From: Larimichthys crocea
Lineage: Eukaryota; Chordata; Actinopteri; Sciaenidae
Direction of reading: 5' to 3'
NCBI RefSeq assembly: GCF_000972845.2
Contig: NC_040018.1
Location: 17,512,444 to 17,576,443 of the forward strand
Length of the DNA: 64,000 nucleotides
Both the position numbers and the translations under genes were made by a program. Of this stretch, positions 1-12,800 are shown one piece after another; within the stretch, counting starts at the first letter, position 1; every line of letters begins with the position of its first letter. A model generated the notes under the pieces. That model was not told where the DNA came from and made no database searches. It worked only from the letters and a program-made list of their open reading frames with translations.

Positions 1-869
1 GCGAATGAATCCAACTGTGAACAACACACCCTAAACTGGTACACACCCCTAAACTGTCAGATCAGTTTATAAAAATGGCTTCATTACAGCCTGTAATATG
101 TCACTGTCTGGTAACTGAAACTATAGATCATAACTCAAAATGAGACGTATGCCTTCCCTGGGGAGAGCCGCATGATGAGAGTAGCAATTTGTTTCAAAGG
201 GCCTATATCTCATTACAGGAAAAAAATCTCCTCTGTGGCAGAAAAGTTACAGAGTGGAGGTGTAATTAGCCTTTGTTAAAGTGTAACGTCTGCTCCCCTT
301 CTGTAACATCAGCCTGTTGGACATCTGTGTGAATTTTAACGTAATACACAAGCTGGGATGGTGTTGTGATCCGGGTGTGTTTACGACTGAAAGGTTGCGT
401 GCTCTTATCACACATCAACAGGGGCCCATCGAGACCAGATGTGTTGATGATGCACAAGAAGTGTTATTAAAGAACATGACGTGCGAGTATCTGGATTGTT
501 TACACTGCAGACTTTAAAGGGCCATCTACCAAACATTACACTTCATTTCAGATTGCTAAGCCTGTGAAATGTTTTATAATGTCTTCTTTGGATCGAGAGG
601 AGCTTTGTCAATGCTGTGAAAACAGATGATGACGTTACAGTGATGTCATAGTTGTTATGTCAGCTTAGACTTGGAGACTAGAAGTTTGTAGCAGTTAGCT
701 GGAATTACAAAAAGGTCATATAGTTTGAAAGTCATGGTTGTTTTAAATAATAATTAAACCACTACGTCACCTGCAGGTTTCTGAAGAGCCATAATGAAGC
801 TCAAAATTTGTAGTGCTGGCTTCCGCTATGTTTGCAGTTCTGCCTCTGCCACCTCCCGGCTAACCTAAA

Positions 870-1240
870 AATGGGCAAAGATTTTGATCACCGGTGGACG
901 TGAGACGGCTGAATGACGCCTCGGTGCTCTAATAAGCTATCTGTAATGGCACCTATCTGTCAATTAAAGCGACCATGCTGTTAATTGTGCATAACTTTAA
1001 GCCTTAATATAATTTGAATAGGTGAGTTATATAAAAATTCACCCTCACAGTTGTCATGAACGGGGAAATTAGTTGTTGAGACCAAGCTGTAAACATGTTT
1101 ATTTCTGCTGTAAAGTTGGGCATTTTTAAGATGGGGACTTATGGAGACTGACTCATTCTGTAGCTGATTGAGGAACTGCAGTTTTTAGCACTTCTGCATT
1201 GGCTTCACTATACAGCCACCAAGGTTTAGCTTTGAATGAA
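870..1240 (+). repeat. Unclassified interspersed repeat, copy 1
   Basis: This copy matches 18370-18745 in the same orientation. Shared blocks include TTTAAGCCTTAATATAATTT followed by GAATAGGTGAGT, then CAGTTGTCATGAAC, GGACTTATGGAG / GGGCTTATGGAG, GAACTGCAGTTTT and GCACTTCTGC. The two copies have drifted and carry indels. There is no open frame, no obvious terminal inverted repeat and no poly-A end, so I do not assign a class. The edges are approximate. Confidence 0.8.
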
Positions 1241-1683
1241 GATCAGGTGCTCAGTCTTTAGCATTGTGTAATATCTGTGGCTATTGACATAAAAGCTACC
1301 TTGGTACCTTTTAGAGGATGTTATTGGTGCCAGGCAGACTGACAGAACGAGTTAGCATTTATGTCCAAACAGGAGTGTCTTCAAGCTCTCACATGTGAGA
1401 GCGTGTGCACGTGTGCTCGTGTGTGTGCTTCAGTTATGAACTGTGTGTGTGTGTGTATAACAAAGTATGTGCAGTGCAGAATTCTATGTTTGGTCTTAAA
1501 TCTACAGGTTTATGCAGCACATGCATATGGCAACACACACACACACACACTCTTGTACTACTACTGCTCACATCCATACGTGATTGACAAAAAACACACC
1601 TTCCACTGTTGGCTTACAGAAGACTTTTCTCCTTGTATGGGAAAGAAAATATTTATAGACTTAAAGCTCTTTCCTGTTCCAAC

Positions 1684-1686
<3 letters not shown>

Positions 1687-1740
<54 letters not shown>
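1687..1740 (+). repeat. (AC)27 microsatellite
   Basis: This is an uninterrupted AC dinucleotide tract. A shorter AC tract lies at 1533-1550 and a TG tract near 1441-1456. Confidence 0.98.
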
Positions 1741-1742
<2 letters not shown>

Positions 1743-4700
1743 CTATGGTGTGAGGTAACATGTGCTGTGCTGTTAAATACTGTAACATTGATGACCTCAA
1801 CATTGTTTGGGGGGGTTTACGGTAAACCCATCCAAATCTTGCCAAAGCTATTTGCAGCTTTGATCTGAGGACTAAACCTCCTCATTATATTCTCTTTAAA
1901 AAAAAAACACCAGGAGCTGCAATTTACACAAATCACAACCATTTTTGTGTATTAAACAATATAATGAAAGCACTTCCCAACATGCAGATTGTCTAAAAGC
2001 AAGAAGGAACCTTTTTGGTTGATGGTAATCACAGACCACCGCTGTGGTCGAGGAGGGGACAATCATTTACTGTTAGCAGGCAGGAGGAGGCGGAGGAGGG
2101 GGCATCAAAGACTGCAGGGAGGAAAAGGGAGGGTGTAGGGAAAGAAAAGAGAGGAAGCAAGTGGTTGATGAAAGAGTTTGTACAACTGAATTGGAGAGTT
2201 TAACATCCCCACCCTCTGCAACAACCCTCCACCCTGGCCTACTTTTCCTCTCTGCTGACACACTCACATGATTCAGCATTTCTCTCCAACCCCCCCCACT
2301 CTCACTTCATCTTTCATCCAAACTTTGCTTCCCACCCCTCGTCTCGCTTCGCCTCGTCTTCTTTTGCATTCCCTCTTTCAGTGTCTCCAGCAGCGCATTC
2401 CCATCTTTTCCTGAAAATTGAATCTGAACTTGCCCATTATCAGGAGTCATTTGTTCAAATTAATTCCTGAACTCCCACTGACTAACAGCGGGGAATAAGC
2501 AGCTTTCACAAATCTGAATAATTATTACCGGCATGTGACAATCTGACATTTAAAAAACATTTCAGGGATTAAATTTGAACATCTTTTGTTTTTAGACAGA
2601 TGATTGTCAGTTTTTAAGCCCCTAATGCCTGCAGATAGGAGTGTTATGACTCCCCTGAGTGCTACTCAGTCAGCACTTAAAGGATCATCTTTAAATTCAG
2701 GTGAAGGGATGAAAACCACGTAGTTTTACATGATAACACCGACAACTGAGCCGAGTGTGGTGTCACATCGCCCTTCCTTTCATTTGTTCACTCCTTGCGC
2801 TCTTGTTTCTCACCCTCACAGATCTCTTTGCTGCTTCTGTCAACAACCTTGAATCAACTGTACTCTCCAGCTTTCTTTTCTGCATTCTTCCTCTCTTTTT
2901 ATCTGCTGCTTTTTGATGCTTTTTCACGTCCTTCTGCAGAAAACACAAAGTCCTGTCTCTGACCTTTCTCACTCAGCATGAAAAGACTTGTGTGTGTCTT
3001 CAAAGGCATTACTACAGTGTTACAACAATGGATGTAACGGACACCGTGACACCATGAACTTGAGCTCTGTTTATTGTGTCTGTTGAAGCATCACTGCCAG
3101 GCTGGTAGACAGATGAGAGACGGGCAGGCCAACCTTAAAGGAAGACTGCTCATTTTACCAGTTGATGGATGTCATTAATGGATAAAAGAATTCATCCCAT
3201 GTGATTGTTCTCCCTCCCAATACCGATACATGAGTAAATATGGGTAACGTTTGTACAAAAAACGATGAATATATGAATGCAGTACTGTTTCCGTAGGAAG
3301 TTAGTGTTATGTTTAATGATGCTGACAGTAGCCCTCTTTATTCAACACCTTATAACTGGGTATAAAGCTTGGCACTCATAGTGTTTTCTTCTGCCCACAC
3401 TTGCAAGGCTTAACTATAGTGAATGCAAACTCAAGCAAATGGTCCTCACAGTTGTTGCTTTTTCTGTTCTGTGTTGGTCCTGAGGGGGCTCCCAGCCTGG
3501 TTTTCAGTCAACCCAAAAGGGCACGTTACCCCGCTGCTCAGCTCCAATGGCCAACTTTAGCAGCCCGCATTAAATACAAATCACTAATGCTAGTCTATGT
3601 TTCAGGACCCACTTACTTGAATACCCTTATACAGGCATATGTTACCTCAGGTCCATTGTGCTCCTCCGTTGAACGACACTTGGCTCTGGTTTTAAATTAA
3701 AGCGATCAGTTTAAGTACTGGAAATTGTGTTGTGTTATCGCATTTTTTAATCTAAAAAAATAATTGACAGCTCAGCGGATAATAAACTAATCTGCAGTTG
3801 CAGCTCTAATAACATTAATTTTGTCAATAATTAATGTAATATATAAAAATTCTGGCTGCAACAATTATGTTAGTTAATGATTAATGGAGCTTTGCTGCAG
3901 TTCAGGCAGGTACAGAAGTCATTTTACGGTCATGTGTTGTATTCATCCTCCAGTCATGTATGTCCATGACCTTCCTCTCACAGGAGGCGGTCCACATGGA
4001 CATTTGGCTGTAGCTCAGGGCTGCTGCACTCCTCCCTGCTTCCAGAAATGTAACTCCCTCCACTTCCCCAGCCCCCTCCATGTGTGAACTTTAACAAATT
4101 GTTTTAATATTTTGATCTCCAGAGCATCACATGAGCTGTTCCACCCCACCAAACTAAAATGCTTAGACGTCAGTGCCCTGACTGAAAGACGCAATCAGTT
4201 CTTTGTTTGGTCCATAAGAAAAGAAAAAGGTCCAAGGTGATCTTCATGTCTTGCTTTGTCTGACTAACCTCAAAAATATGAAATCTTCTTTCACATAGAA
4301 ATAAAAAATCTTTGCAGGAAGCTGCCTGAAACATTACAGTGAATCGATTATGAAAGAATTGTTGCAAATATTCAGCTTTGGGGAAAAAAAAATTGTAGTT
4401 TGTTTGAGTGGAACGGCAATCCACCCACCCCCCCTCAGTGTTGTTGAGCTGCAGCTGTGGTGAATCACTGCAGCAGAGAGGCAAATTGCTTAAAACTGAA
4501 TTTTCCTTTTTTTCATTTCCCCTCCAGGGAAATATGTTCCACTCTGTGGACGTTTTCTGAGTTGCAGTAGTGCTTTTGTCTTTCCCACCATTCAAAGCAG
4601 TGAAAGTGTCATTCCAGCAAACAGTCTTTGTGTCAGAGCAACAGGTAGAGACGACTCGCATGCAGAACCTCACCTCAGCTGTGAAGTTAAAGTTTACCTG

Positions 4701-4779
4701 TTCAGGTGGTAAACTTGCTTATCGTCACATCAATAGGTGTTAAACTAAAACCCAGAAACTGGAGATAATTACTTCAATT

Positions 4780-4783
<4 letters not shown>

Positions 4784-4817
<34 letters not shown>

Positions 4818-5021
4818 ATCCTTCTTTGCATGTGTTTGTGTGTGTGTGTGTAGGATGCAGATGGGGTTTTGGGAAGGGGGCCAGCACACACAATTGCTCC
4901 ATTGAGATGTCTTACACCCCCCAAGTCTCTCTCTCTTTAACTCACTAGCATGTGTGCGCTCACACACACTCACTAGCATGCACACACACACACACACACT
5001 CACGCACACACACACACACAC
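4784..5021 (+). repeat. Compound TG ... CA microsatellite region
   Basis: A (GT)n tract at 4784-4816 and a shorter TG tract near 4832-4852 are followed, about 160 bases on, by CA tracts at about 4979-5021. The arms are complementary, so an RNA from either strand could fold on itself here. Confidence 0.95.
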
Positions 5022-6861
5022 CCTGGTGAGACTTGTCACAGTTTGCTTAGTGCAGTCTGAATTCTCAACCTAGTGAAGTTGAAGGGCCTTTTCTGGGTTG
5101 AAGTCTTGTGGATTTTACAAACAGCTCCACCCTCGTCTCTTTTTGTTGTTCAGCTTCTCTCTCTCCTCTCACATGGAGGTTTCACTACAGAGCGACATGA
5201 TTTTAAAGTTATACACAACTTAATGAGCTCCTTTTTTGAATCCAGCATGTCCTACAGCCATGCATCAACAGAGGCGTGTATGTGTGATAGAGAGAGAGTC
5301 TGACACACTTCTGATGCTCCTGTGATGTTTTGGATAACTTTCCCCCTCATGTCATGCCTTATTAAATATCAGACAGACACACTGAACACTGTCTTATGTT
5401 CAGAGCTGGCTGACTGAACCACTTCAAGCTTCACTCTGTGTATGTTTGGGTGAAAGCCCCGGGAGATTTATTCCCTCTGTCTGTCCTAGCTCTGCGTTCT
5501 CCATCATGCTGTTCGCATTAACTTTAAATTTTGAAATGTTTAATTGTACAACTTTTATTACAGATAAGTAAACAGGCTGCCAGCTTCATTAACTACTGGA
5601 TGACTGGTGTCACTGCTATGCATTGGTTTATTTTTTTATTTCTTAGAATAGCTTTAATTTGCATGTGCATAAATATGTTTGTAGACAAATGTGCCTGTTT
5701 ATTCTGCAAGTAGAGGAGTATATTATAGAAAGACAGTTGATTCATTTTGTGTCTCTGTGCTTGTAAAATAGTCAGCTGTCGTTTAATGTTTCCTCTGGAG
5801 ACAAATAACACAGAAAATAATTCATTAAATGTGATTTCTCACCGCCTAGAACCGCAAATATATCTGGATTAATGAGTTTTCTAAAAAAGTTAAGGGGACT
5901 TGCACAGACCATCACATGGTCCTTTTAATAGTCACTGATACACTCCCGTTGGCTGACTGTTGCATCCTTCTGCTCTGCTTTATTGTCCCTGTAGTCTTTT
6001 TCCTGTCTCTCTCTTGCTCTTGTAGAGGGAAGTTCTTGTATATCTGCCAACCAGCTATGACGAGTGTAATCAGCCATGTGTAAAATGTTCCTCTGTAATA
6101 TTTCCCTTCAGCAGAATGAGTGAGCGGTGGGAGAAATTAAAAAAACATTCAGAGTTCAAGCAGAGTCTCAAACAGAGTTCTTGAAAAGCTCCTTTAACCC
6201 AAAGCGTCATGGTCTTGGAGCTATTGGACCATGTGGTTAAATAAGCTTGTATGCTTTTATGTGTGAGCTTTGAGTGAGGAATTGCTGCTGCATTCACTTC
6301 GGCATATTATGCAACGACTTGTGATGATTTATTGTTAATTGTTGCTGTGGATTGTAAGCAGAGTGGAGCTTGGGTAATATAGCACTGAGAAAATAAAATT
6401 ATGTTAAAAAAAAATGTTAAGTTCATGACTGAGGAGAGTAAAAAGTATGAGATGAGAGCTGATCGGTGGAGCGAAGATGTAAGAGAGGAAATGGGAGGAG
6501 GTGACGCCACATGACAAAAAGAGGAGATGGGACATGAGATCCGTTAAAATGAAAGTTGGGATGGGGGTGGGCGTCCACAGGTGAAAAGTTCAGTCATATG
6601 TAATTTGACAATTTTATTGCCAAGTGTGCTGTTACAGAGGCACAAAAACAGTTTCAGCAGGTTGAACTTCAACACCAAATCGCAGGGAAACTCTCCTTGG
6701 GGGCAAAACAAAACAGTAAATGCCAAAACCCGTCTGCATCCTCTCTCCTCGTCTTACCTCATTCCCCTGCTGTGTGGAATGGCATCCCAGTTATGACGGT
6801 TTTTTTAAGAGTTGCTCTTAGCAACAAGCTTTCATGTTGAACTACTGCCAGAAGATACTGC

Positions 6862-6879
6862 GTGTGTGTGTGTGTGTGT
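6862..6879 (+). repeat. (GT)9 microsatellite
   Basis: Short pure GT tract. Similar short tracts lie at 10195-10210 and 13617-13634 in the same intron. Confidence 0.9.
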
Positions 6880-9800
6880 CCTGAGGACATTGTGCTGTGA
6901 TTAAAGGAGGTAGGGGGGATGTGACTTGTTCTAGATCCTTTCTTCTCCTGGATAAACAACGTGCAGTGTGAGACTGAGAGGGCGGCATCACCTCAGGGAG
7001 CATGAATCAGAGATATTAACACGGTCACAGTGTGAACATGTGCAGTCTCATGCATAAAGATGTCACGTTTTTTTGTACAAAATATATGCCACGTCCCCGA
7101 TATTGTTTCACAGCTGGATTGTACTAGGGATGGATGGTAAGTTGCAACCTAATTTTTGTTTTCCATTTTGTTAGTTTGTCTTCCAGCAAACTCTCTTTCT
7201 CATTTTCATCAGGCCTACTCGTTAAACTATAAACTTATAACTAACTATAAACTGAACTAACTTTAAAGTTCAGGAACCGTAAATGTCCCTTGAGCCAATT
7301 TACTACCTTTTGCTGCTTTTCATGAGCTGTGGAGGTCGGGTGAATTAGGAGAGGCTGACTGGAGAAGTTTGTGTGGTTTTTTTTCCATTTTTTTCCTCTG
7401 AGAGTAAGAAAAAAAAAGATAGCTGTATAAAAAACTGTTGCAGCTAACCATTGAAGCTACTATTAGATATGTTATATCTGTAAAACATTAGCATGTTAAC
7501 ATTCAGCAGTGCATAAACACAACCCAACAGAGACAGCCAGCATGGCTGTAAAATCTACATTTTTATTACATCATACAAAACCTCCAAGTAACCTAGAGAT
7601 TACTTGAAGGTTTTATATGATGAATTCCCTCTGCAGAGAAAATATTATGAACATTAATAAGACTCAAGCGTGTCTTTGTTCTTCTCCTTTTCTCTTCTTC
7701 TGTGGTTATTCACTGGTCAGCCCTGTTTTCGTTGAGGTTTAACACCAGTGTGAGTTCATTTTCAGGTCAAGCCTGAGTTAAAAGTTAAAAGCAGCCTCAC
7801 ACCAGGCTCTGGGTGAAGTCTTTTGACATTTTTGACATTTATCTGACCAGGCTGGCAGCGCTACATGACTTTGTCTCATTTGGAGTGATGGTAAAATTAA
7901 AGTAATGGTTACAACAGTTTGTTTTGAAAACTCTCTCTTGTGTATCCAGGAAGACTGTGGTTTGATGCCACCAGTGCCGTATGATATTTTTGCATTACTG
8001 CTTTGAACGCGGAGGAAACTGTGAGGAAAACTTCTCCTTTCACTCCATGGGGAGGTCAGAGGTCAGACTCGGCTACTAAGCACCACACTAGGCGCTGATC
8101 TGGATTCAGAAGCTTGCTTAAGGACACTTCAGCAGGACTGATGCTGGCTGTCGCCGGGGCTTGAACCTGATCCGTCCACTTGAAGGACATACAAGCCTGT
8201 TTTGGTGACATTAAAACAAAGGACACTTTTATATATAATTCTTAATTTCTGAAGTTTACATTAAAGTGGGAGCTTGGGTACATGTTGTGTCTGTATATTT
8301 TTTTAGCCATGTCAGCAGCCTGTCACTGGGTTGGATCACCAGTTTGTTCCAGACTGTTGGACACCCAGTTCATAGTCTTCAGAGGATGAACTGTTGAACT
8401 GGGATCCTCTGACTTTATTAGTGAAATTTCCCAACTAAATTTGATACAGACATCCCTGTTTCCATCAGAATTAATGAATTAATTGCTTACAGTACAGTAG
8501 TACAGTGATTTTCTTGTTTAGAGAAATGAATCTGTTACATTTAGTAGCTAAGCTTTGTTCACTTGTCGAAAATCAGCCTGTTTTGAAGATTTCATCGGTC
8601 CCCAAGATAAAACAGTTTTTAATACAAAACAGAGAAACAAATTTAATTTCAGCAGTAATTTTCAGTAATAGCAACCTTCAGCAGCATATTGTATCATTAT
8701 GGTGTGCTGGTGTCCATCACTGTGTTTCATTACCTCCTTTGCCTGCTGCTCTTGATGGACGATGCACTGTGCTGTCGTCTCTTGGAGGGATTTTCTGATG
8801 AATTAAGCCCACAGAGCAAATCAGAGCGCTGGCACTGCATGTTGCATCAGAAACACAGTTTAATCTGGATCTTCACTGTGGCTTCAGTTTGAATTTATTG
8901 CAGAGGAAGAAGTTAGCTTGTATTTTATCACAAATGTATGAGAGTAAAGATTTTCTCTTCACACTCGCTTCTATGTAAATGTGTGTGCTTCATCTGTAAA
9001 ACTGCCTTGGACAGTACTCTGTGTGTGTCAGTGACCTGTTGGCTCCAATCTGAGGTAATCTATCAGAGGATGTGATCAGATTACTGTGGATTATACTCTG
9101 ACTATCACAGGCTCGACCACGACTGGATCAAACACTCACACACTCACAGACATTCACTCACAGACCGATAAGCACTCGTGTAACCAGACTGTCACACTAA
9201 TGCATGTGAGCTCACAAACGCCCCACATACACAAATGTGAGCTGACACATGTGCACGCACACATGCACACACAGATCTACCAAGGCCTTTAAGTCCGCCC
9301 CATTATCAGATAATCAGGTGTGAGGGCTCTGATGTGCCTCGGCGTACATCTTTTCACTTGGCAGAGAAAAAAGTGGCAACCGCTGAGAAAAATGAACTGA
9401 CTAAAAATAGGCCAACATAAAATTTGAATTCTGATTGATTGATAGCGTGTGGTGTTCATGTACACTCTGGAAAGATTTGAATTTATGTGTTTTGCCTGTA
9501 GCTGGAGGAAATTTAAATATTATGTAGACATTGCTTGGAGGAGAGAGGGCTCTGAGTTCATATGAAGTCACGACACGAAGAGCCTGGGATGCATTGAGCT
9601 CAATCAGCTGTAACATAGAAGATATAAAATAGCTGTTTTTGACGTGTGCAACCGGCAGATCTAAGCTTAAATTCATTCCACCCCCCTTTTGACATCTGAC
9701 TAAAATTTTAACATTGAAATTCTTGTTCATAGTTGGCGTACTTGAGGTGTTTTGACATATAGCATGTACTTGTTGTCAGGTGAATATAAAGTCTTGATTG

Positions 9801-12800
9801 CAGTGTGCACAGCAAGATGCTTGATGCTGTCCTACATAAACCAACAACAACAAAGCACGGATATAAACACACTGCAGGGGGACAGACACCCACAAGAGTT
9901 GTTAGGTAGCTCAAAGCAGAAAAAGAAACCAACAGCCACAGGAGAAAAAAATCCTGAAAAGATAACAAAACAAGGAGTTACAGTATACCTCAGACCGATA
10001 TTTAATACCACGCCTTACATATCCTATTATAAAAAGTGACAAAAGGCTTTATGAGCAGCGTAAAGTATCTTTTCATTGAATTCAATGTTATCTTTTGAGT
10101 TTTTCTTCCGTTATTCTCTCAGAGATCTGGACAGAAACTAGCTTTACACCACAGTGTCAGACACAAATCAAATGTCCTCTTCTGAATGAACTCAGTGTGT
10201 GTGTGTGTGTATGAAGTGTGTATTTTTGCCTCCGTGTGTCATGACGGCAGACCAAGAAAACTGCTGCCAGACTGACACAGCAGAAGACAGAAAGATGCAA
10301 AGTGAAAGATGCAAACAGTGGGTGACTAAAGAGGGCAAAGGGGTCAAAATATAGGAAAAAGAAACTATTCCCCAGAGCCCAAACACGCGGCCAAAAACCC
10401 AGAGTATTGAATTCTCTATTATATAAAACAGAGAAAAGATGGAATTACTCATTTTAGCAGCAAGCAAACAATAAGTGGAAACTGTCTGGATTTACTATAA
10501 AATGATAAATCAGTGAGCTTTAGTGCTTTAATGGTGCGAGTAGGTAGATTTTGTTTCTATTTTATTTAATAGAGCTTTCCCCTGTTTCCATTCTGTATGC
10601 TAAGTTAAAAAGGGATTTTATTGATGCCAATGCCATTATAGATTCTGCTTATTGGTCCAATGCTTTATTGATTCCTTTCATGATCAATTATCTCTGTGAG
10701 GGGGGGAAAAAAGTATACATACACAGGTTTGCAAAAGCACCATTGTTTCACCACAGTTCAAGTTAATCTAGCCGTAGCAACAGTCTGTCTGCAATGTTGG
10801 ACGTGATGGTTTTGCAGTGTGCAACCATCGGAAAAACATTGATTAAAAGGAATTAATAAGCTCTGTGGCAAAACTGAAACCAGCTCTGGATTCCTGTTGC
10901 TTGCTCAAAGTTAAGCTAACTGGCTGCTGGCTGTAGCTTCATATTTAATGCACAAACATGAGAGCGGTATCGATCTTCTCTTCTAACACTATAACCGTTG
11001 TTTTGGTCTGTTCTCCTGCACCAGGAGCATTTTAGAAGTGGAGCATCTTCCCCACCAGACTTTAACTGGCTCAGATTTGGTCTTTTTTTTTTTTAGTATA
11101 TGTGCTTCTACCATGAGTAAATATGCTACGTAGTTAAATTGTTTCCCTTTTTGTGTGTTTTATTTTGAAAATTGTTTGTCTGCCTCCTGGGCAGCTCAAT
11201 ATGCTCTGTTTGGCTTGAGGCAGCTGCTCATGGAGTCGGTCAACAGCGACCATGTAGCCTTGTCCGTTTGGACTGAGGCATAACTAAGCATAAATCACAA
11301 AATGTTAAAGTATACCTTTAAATGTCAGTGTCCTGGCGCAAGTCAGTCAGACTTTCTGATGAAGGTCCCAAATGCTGGAGAAATGTACAAGACATTTCCA
11401 TTTGATGAAATGTTGCAGCCGTGAAAACATGGAAGTAAAGATGTTTACATCATACAGCTTTAATTAAGAGTTAGAAGAAGGTGGTGCAGAATGTGTATGA
11501 TACTGTCTAACAGAGTGGAATAACATGCTTTATTCAACCATGAATGTGCACGAAGGGGAAACAGCTTTCCTTCTGTTTCTAATATCTCTGGCTGTAGCCG
11601 CTGCACTAAGGTGCATGTTTGCTTTTGTGCGCGAGCACAGTTTTCATCAGTCTTACTTTTCTTCAGAGGTGAGGCAGATACAGGTCATTTTCACTAAAAG
11701 GTTTTCAAAGCCATTCACGTGATCTGTGTGAGATATAAAATTGCTCTCCCAACATCTGTTCTATACTTACCCTTTTAAATCATGCTCCAATCAGTGATAT
11801 GTCATATTTATAGCAATCATTTGTTGATAAATCATACATACCGGTCCTGAAAGCACTGTGTTGTTCATTTCCTAATGCTGTTTGTCTTATTGCGATATGT
11901 GATGGGCTGCAATTCACATAAATCACAGGCAGTGTTTTAAGGCTGCGTCTGGAGCTCTGGACTTTCTCTCCTGTTACCTTTCTCCACTGTTTGTTTCCTT
12001 TTTTCAAGTTTCCCTTTCCCCATTTCTCATCTCTCTCTCTTTCGTTCCCTCTCATTTGCACTTTTGTCAGTTTTATCTTCTCAGCTGTCTGGTTGCTTGG
12101 AAAAAAAAGTAAAATGATGAATTTCTACAGTTAAAATAAGTAAAAGTGGACCTAGTGAACCCTAAACTGCAGTCATAAAACAAGTATTTGACATTTCCAA
12201 GCACAGCATGAAGAATTACTCTTTTCTGTTCTGATCCGTTTCCAGCACCAGCTCTTCACGAGTGTGTTGAGGGTAGACAAGCATACGAAAGCGTGAGATT
12301 TCTTTACATTTTCAAATAAAATCTGAACATTTTAAAAAGATTAAAGATGTTGTAAATCTGTGTAGTCATTTCATACAGGAAGGAGGAGGGCTTCATTTTG
12401 ATCAGTCTCTCAACACCCAGTAGACTGGTAGATGTTTAGCAGGCTGACAGCAACATCCATGCGGGTTTTTTAGAGCTGCTTGTTCTGCCAGCAGTCTGTC
12501 ATTTAAATGGTCTTCTTGTAAAGGGTTTGTAAATTGAGAACAGCTGCTCAAACTATAATACCTATCAAAAGCGTTTTGCTAGACTGTCAGCAGGTTGGAG
12601 TTACACAGAACTGGTACGATGGCGTCACTATTAGCTTCGACGATTAATGTTGAATTCAAATGATGCAGTTGATGGCCTTCAAATAGACGTTTGACACGGA
12701 GGACAGTAAAATCACAGGTTTAGATCATCAAATTAAACGATGGCTGAATTCCATTTATCTTCTTCAAGATTTGTTCATGCCGCCTCATTGTTGTCACACA

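Noticed and set aside
139..260. ATGAGACGTATGCC as a possible missing galnt2 first exon (MRR... start)
   Set aside because: The frame does not continue into a hydrophobic membrane anchor and there is no suitable donor; only the first three residues match.
1361..1845. Overlapping open frames of 60-130 codons around 1.4-1.8 kb on both strands
   Set aside because: They consist largely of translated CA/TG repeat (His-Thr or Val-Cys runs) and have no conserved-looking sequence.
4170..4673. 167-codon minus-strand open frame in galnt2 intron 1
   Set aside because: No recognisable domain, atypical composition, no splice or promoter context; length is compatible with chance in A/T-poor stretches.
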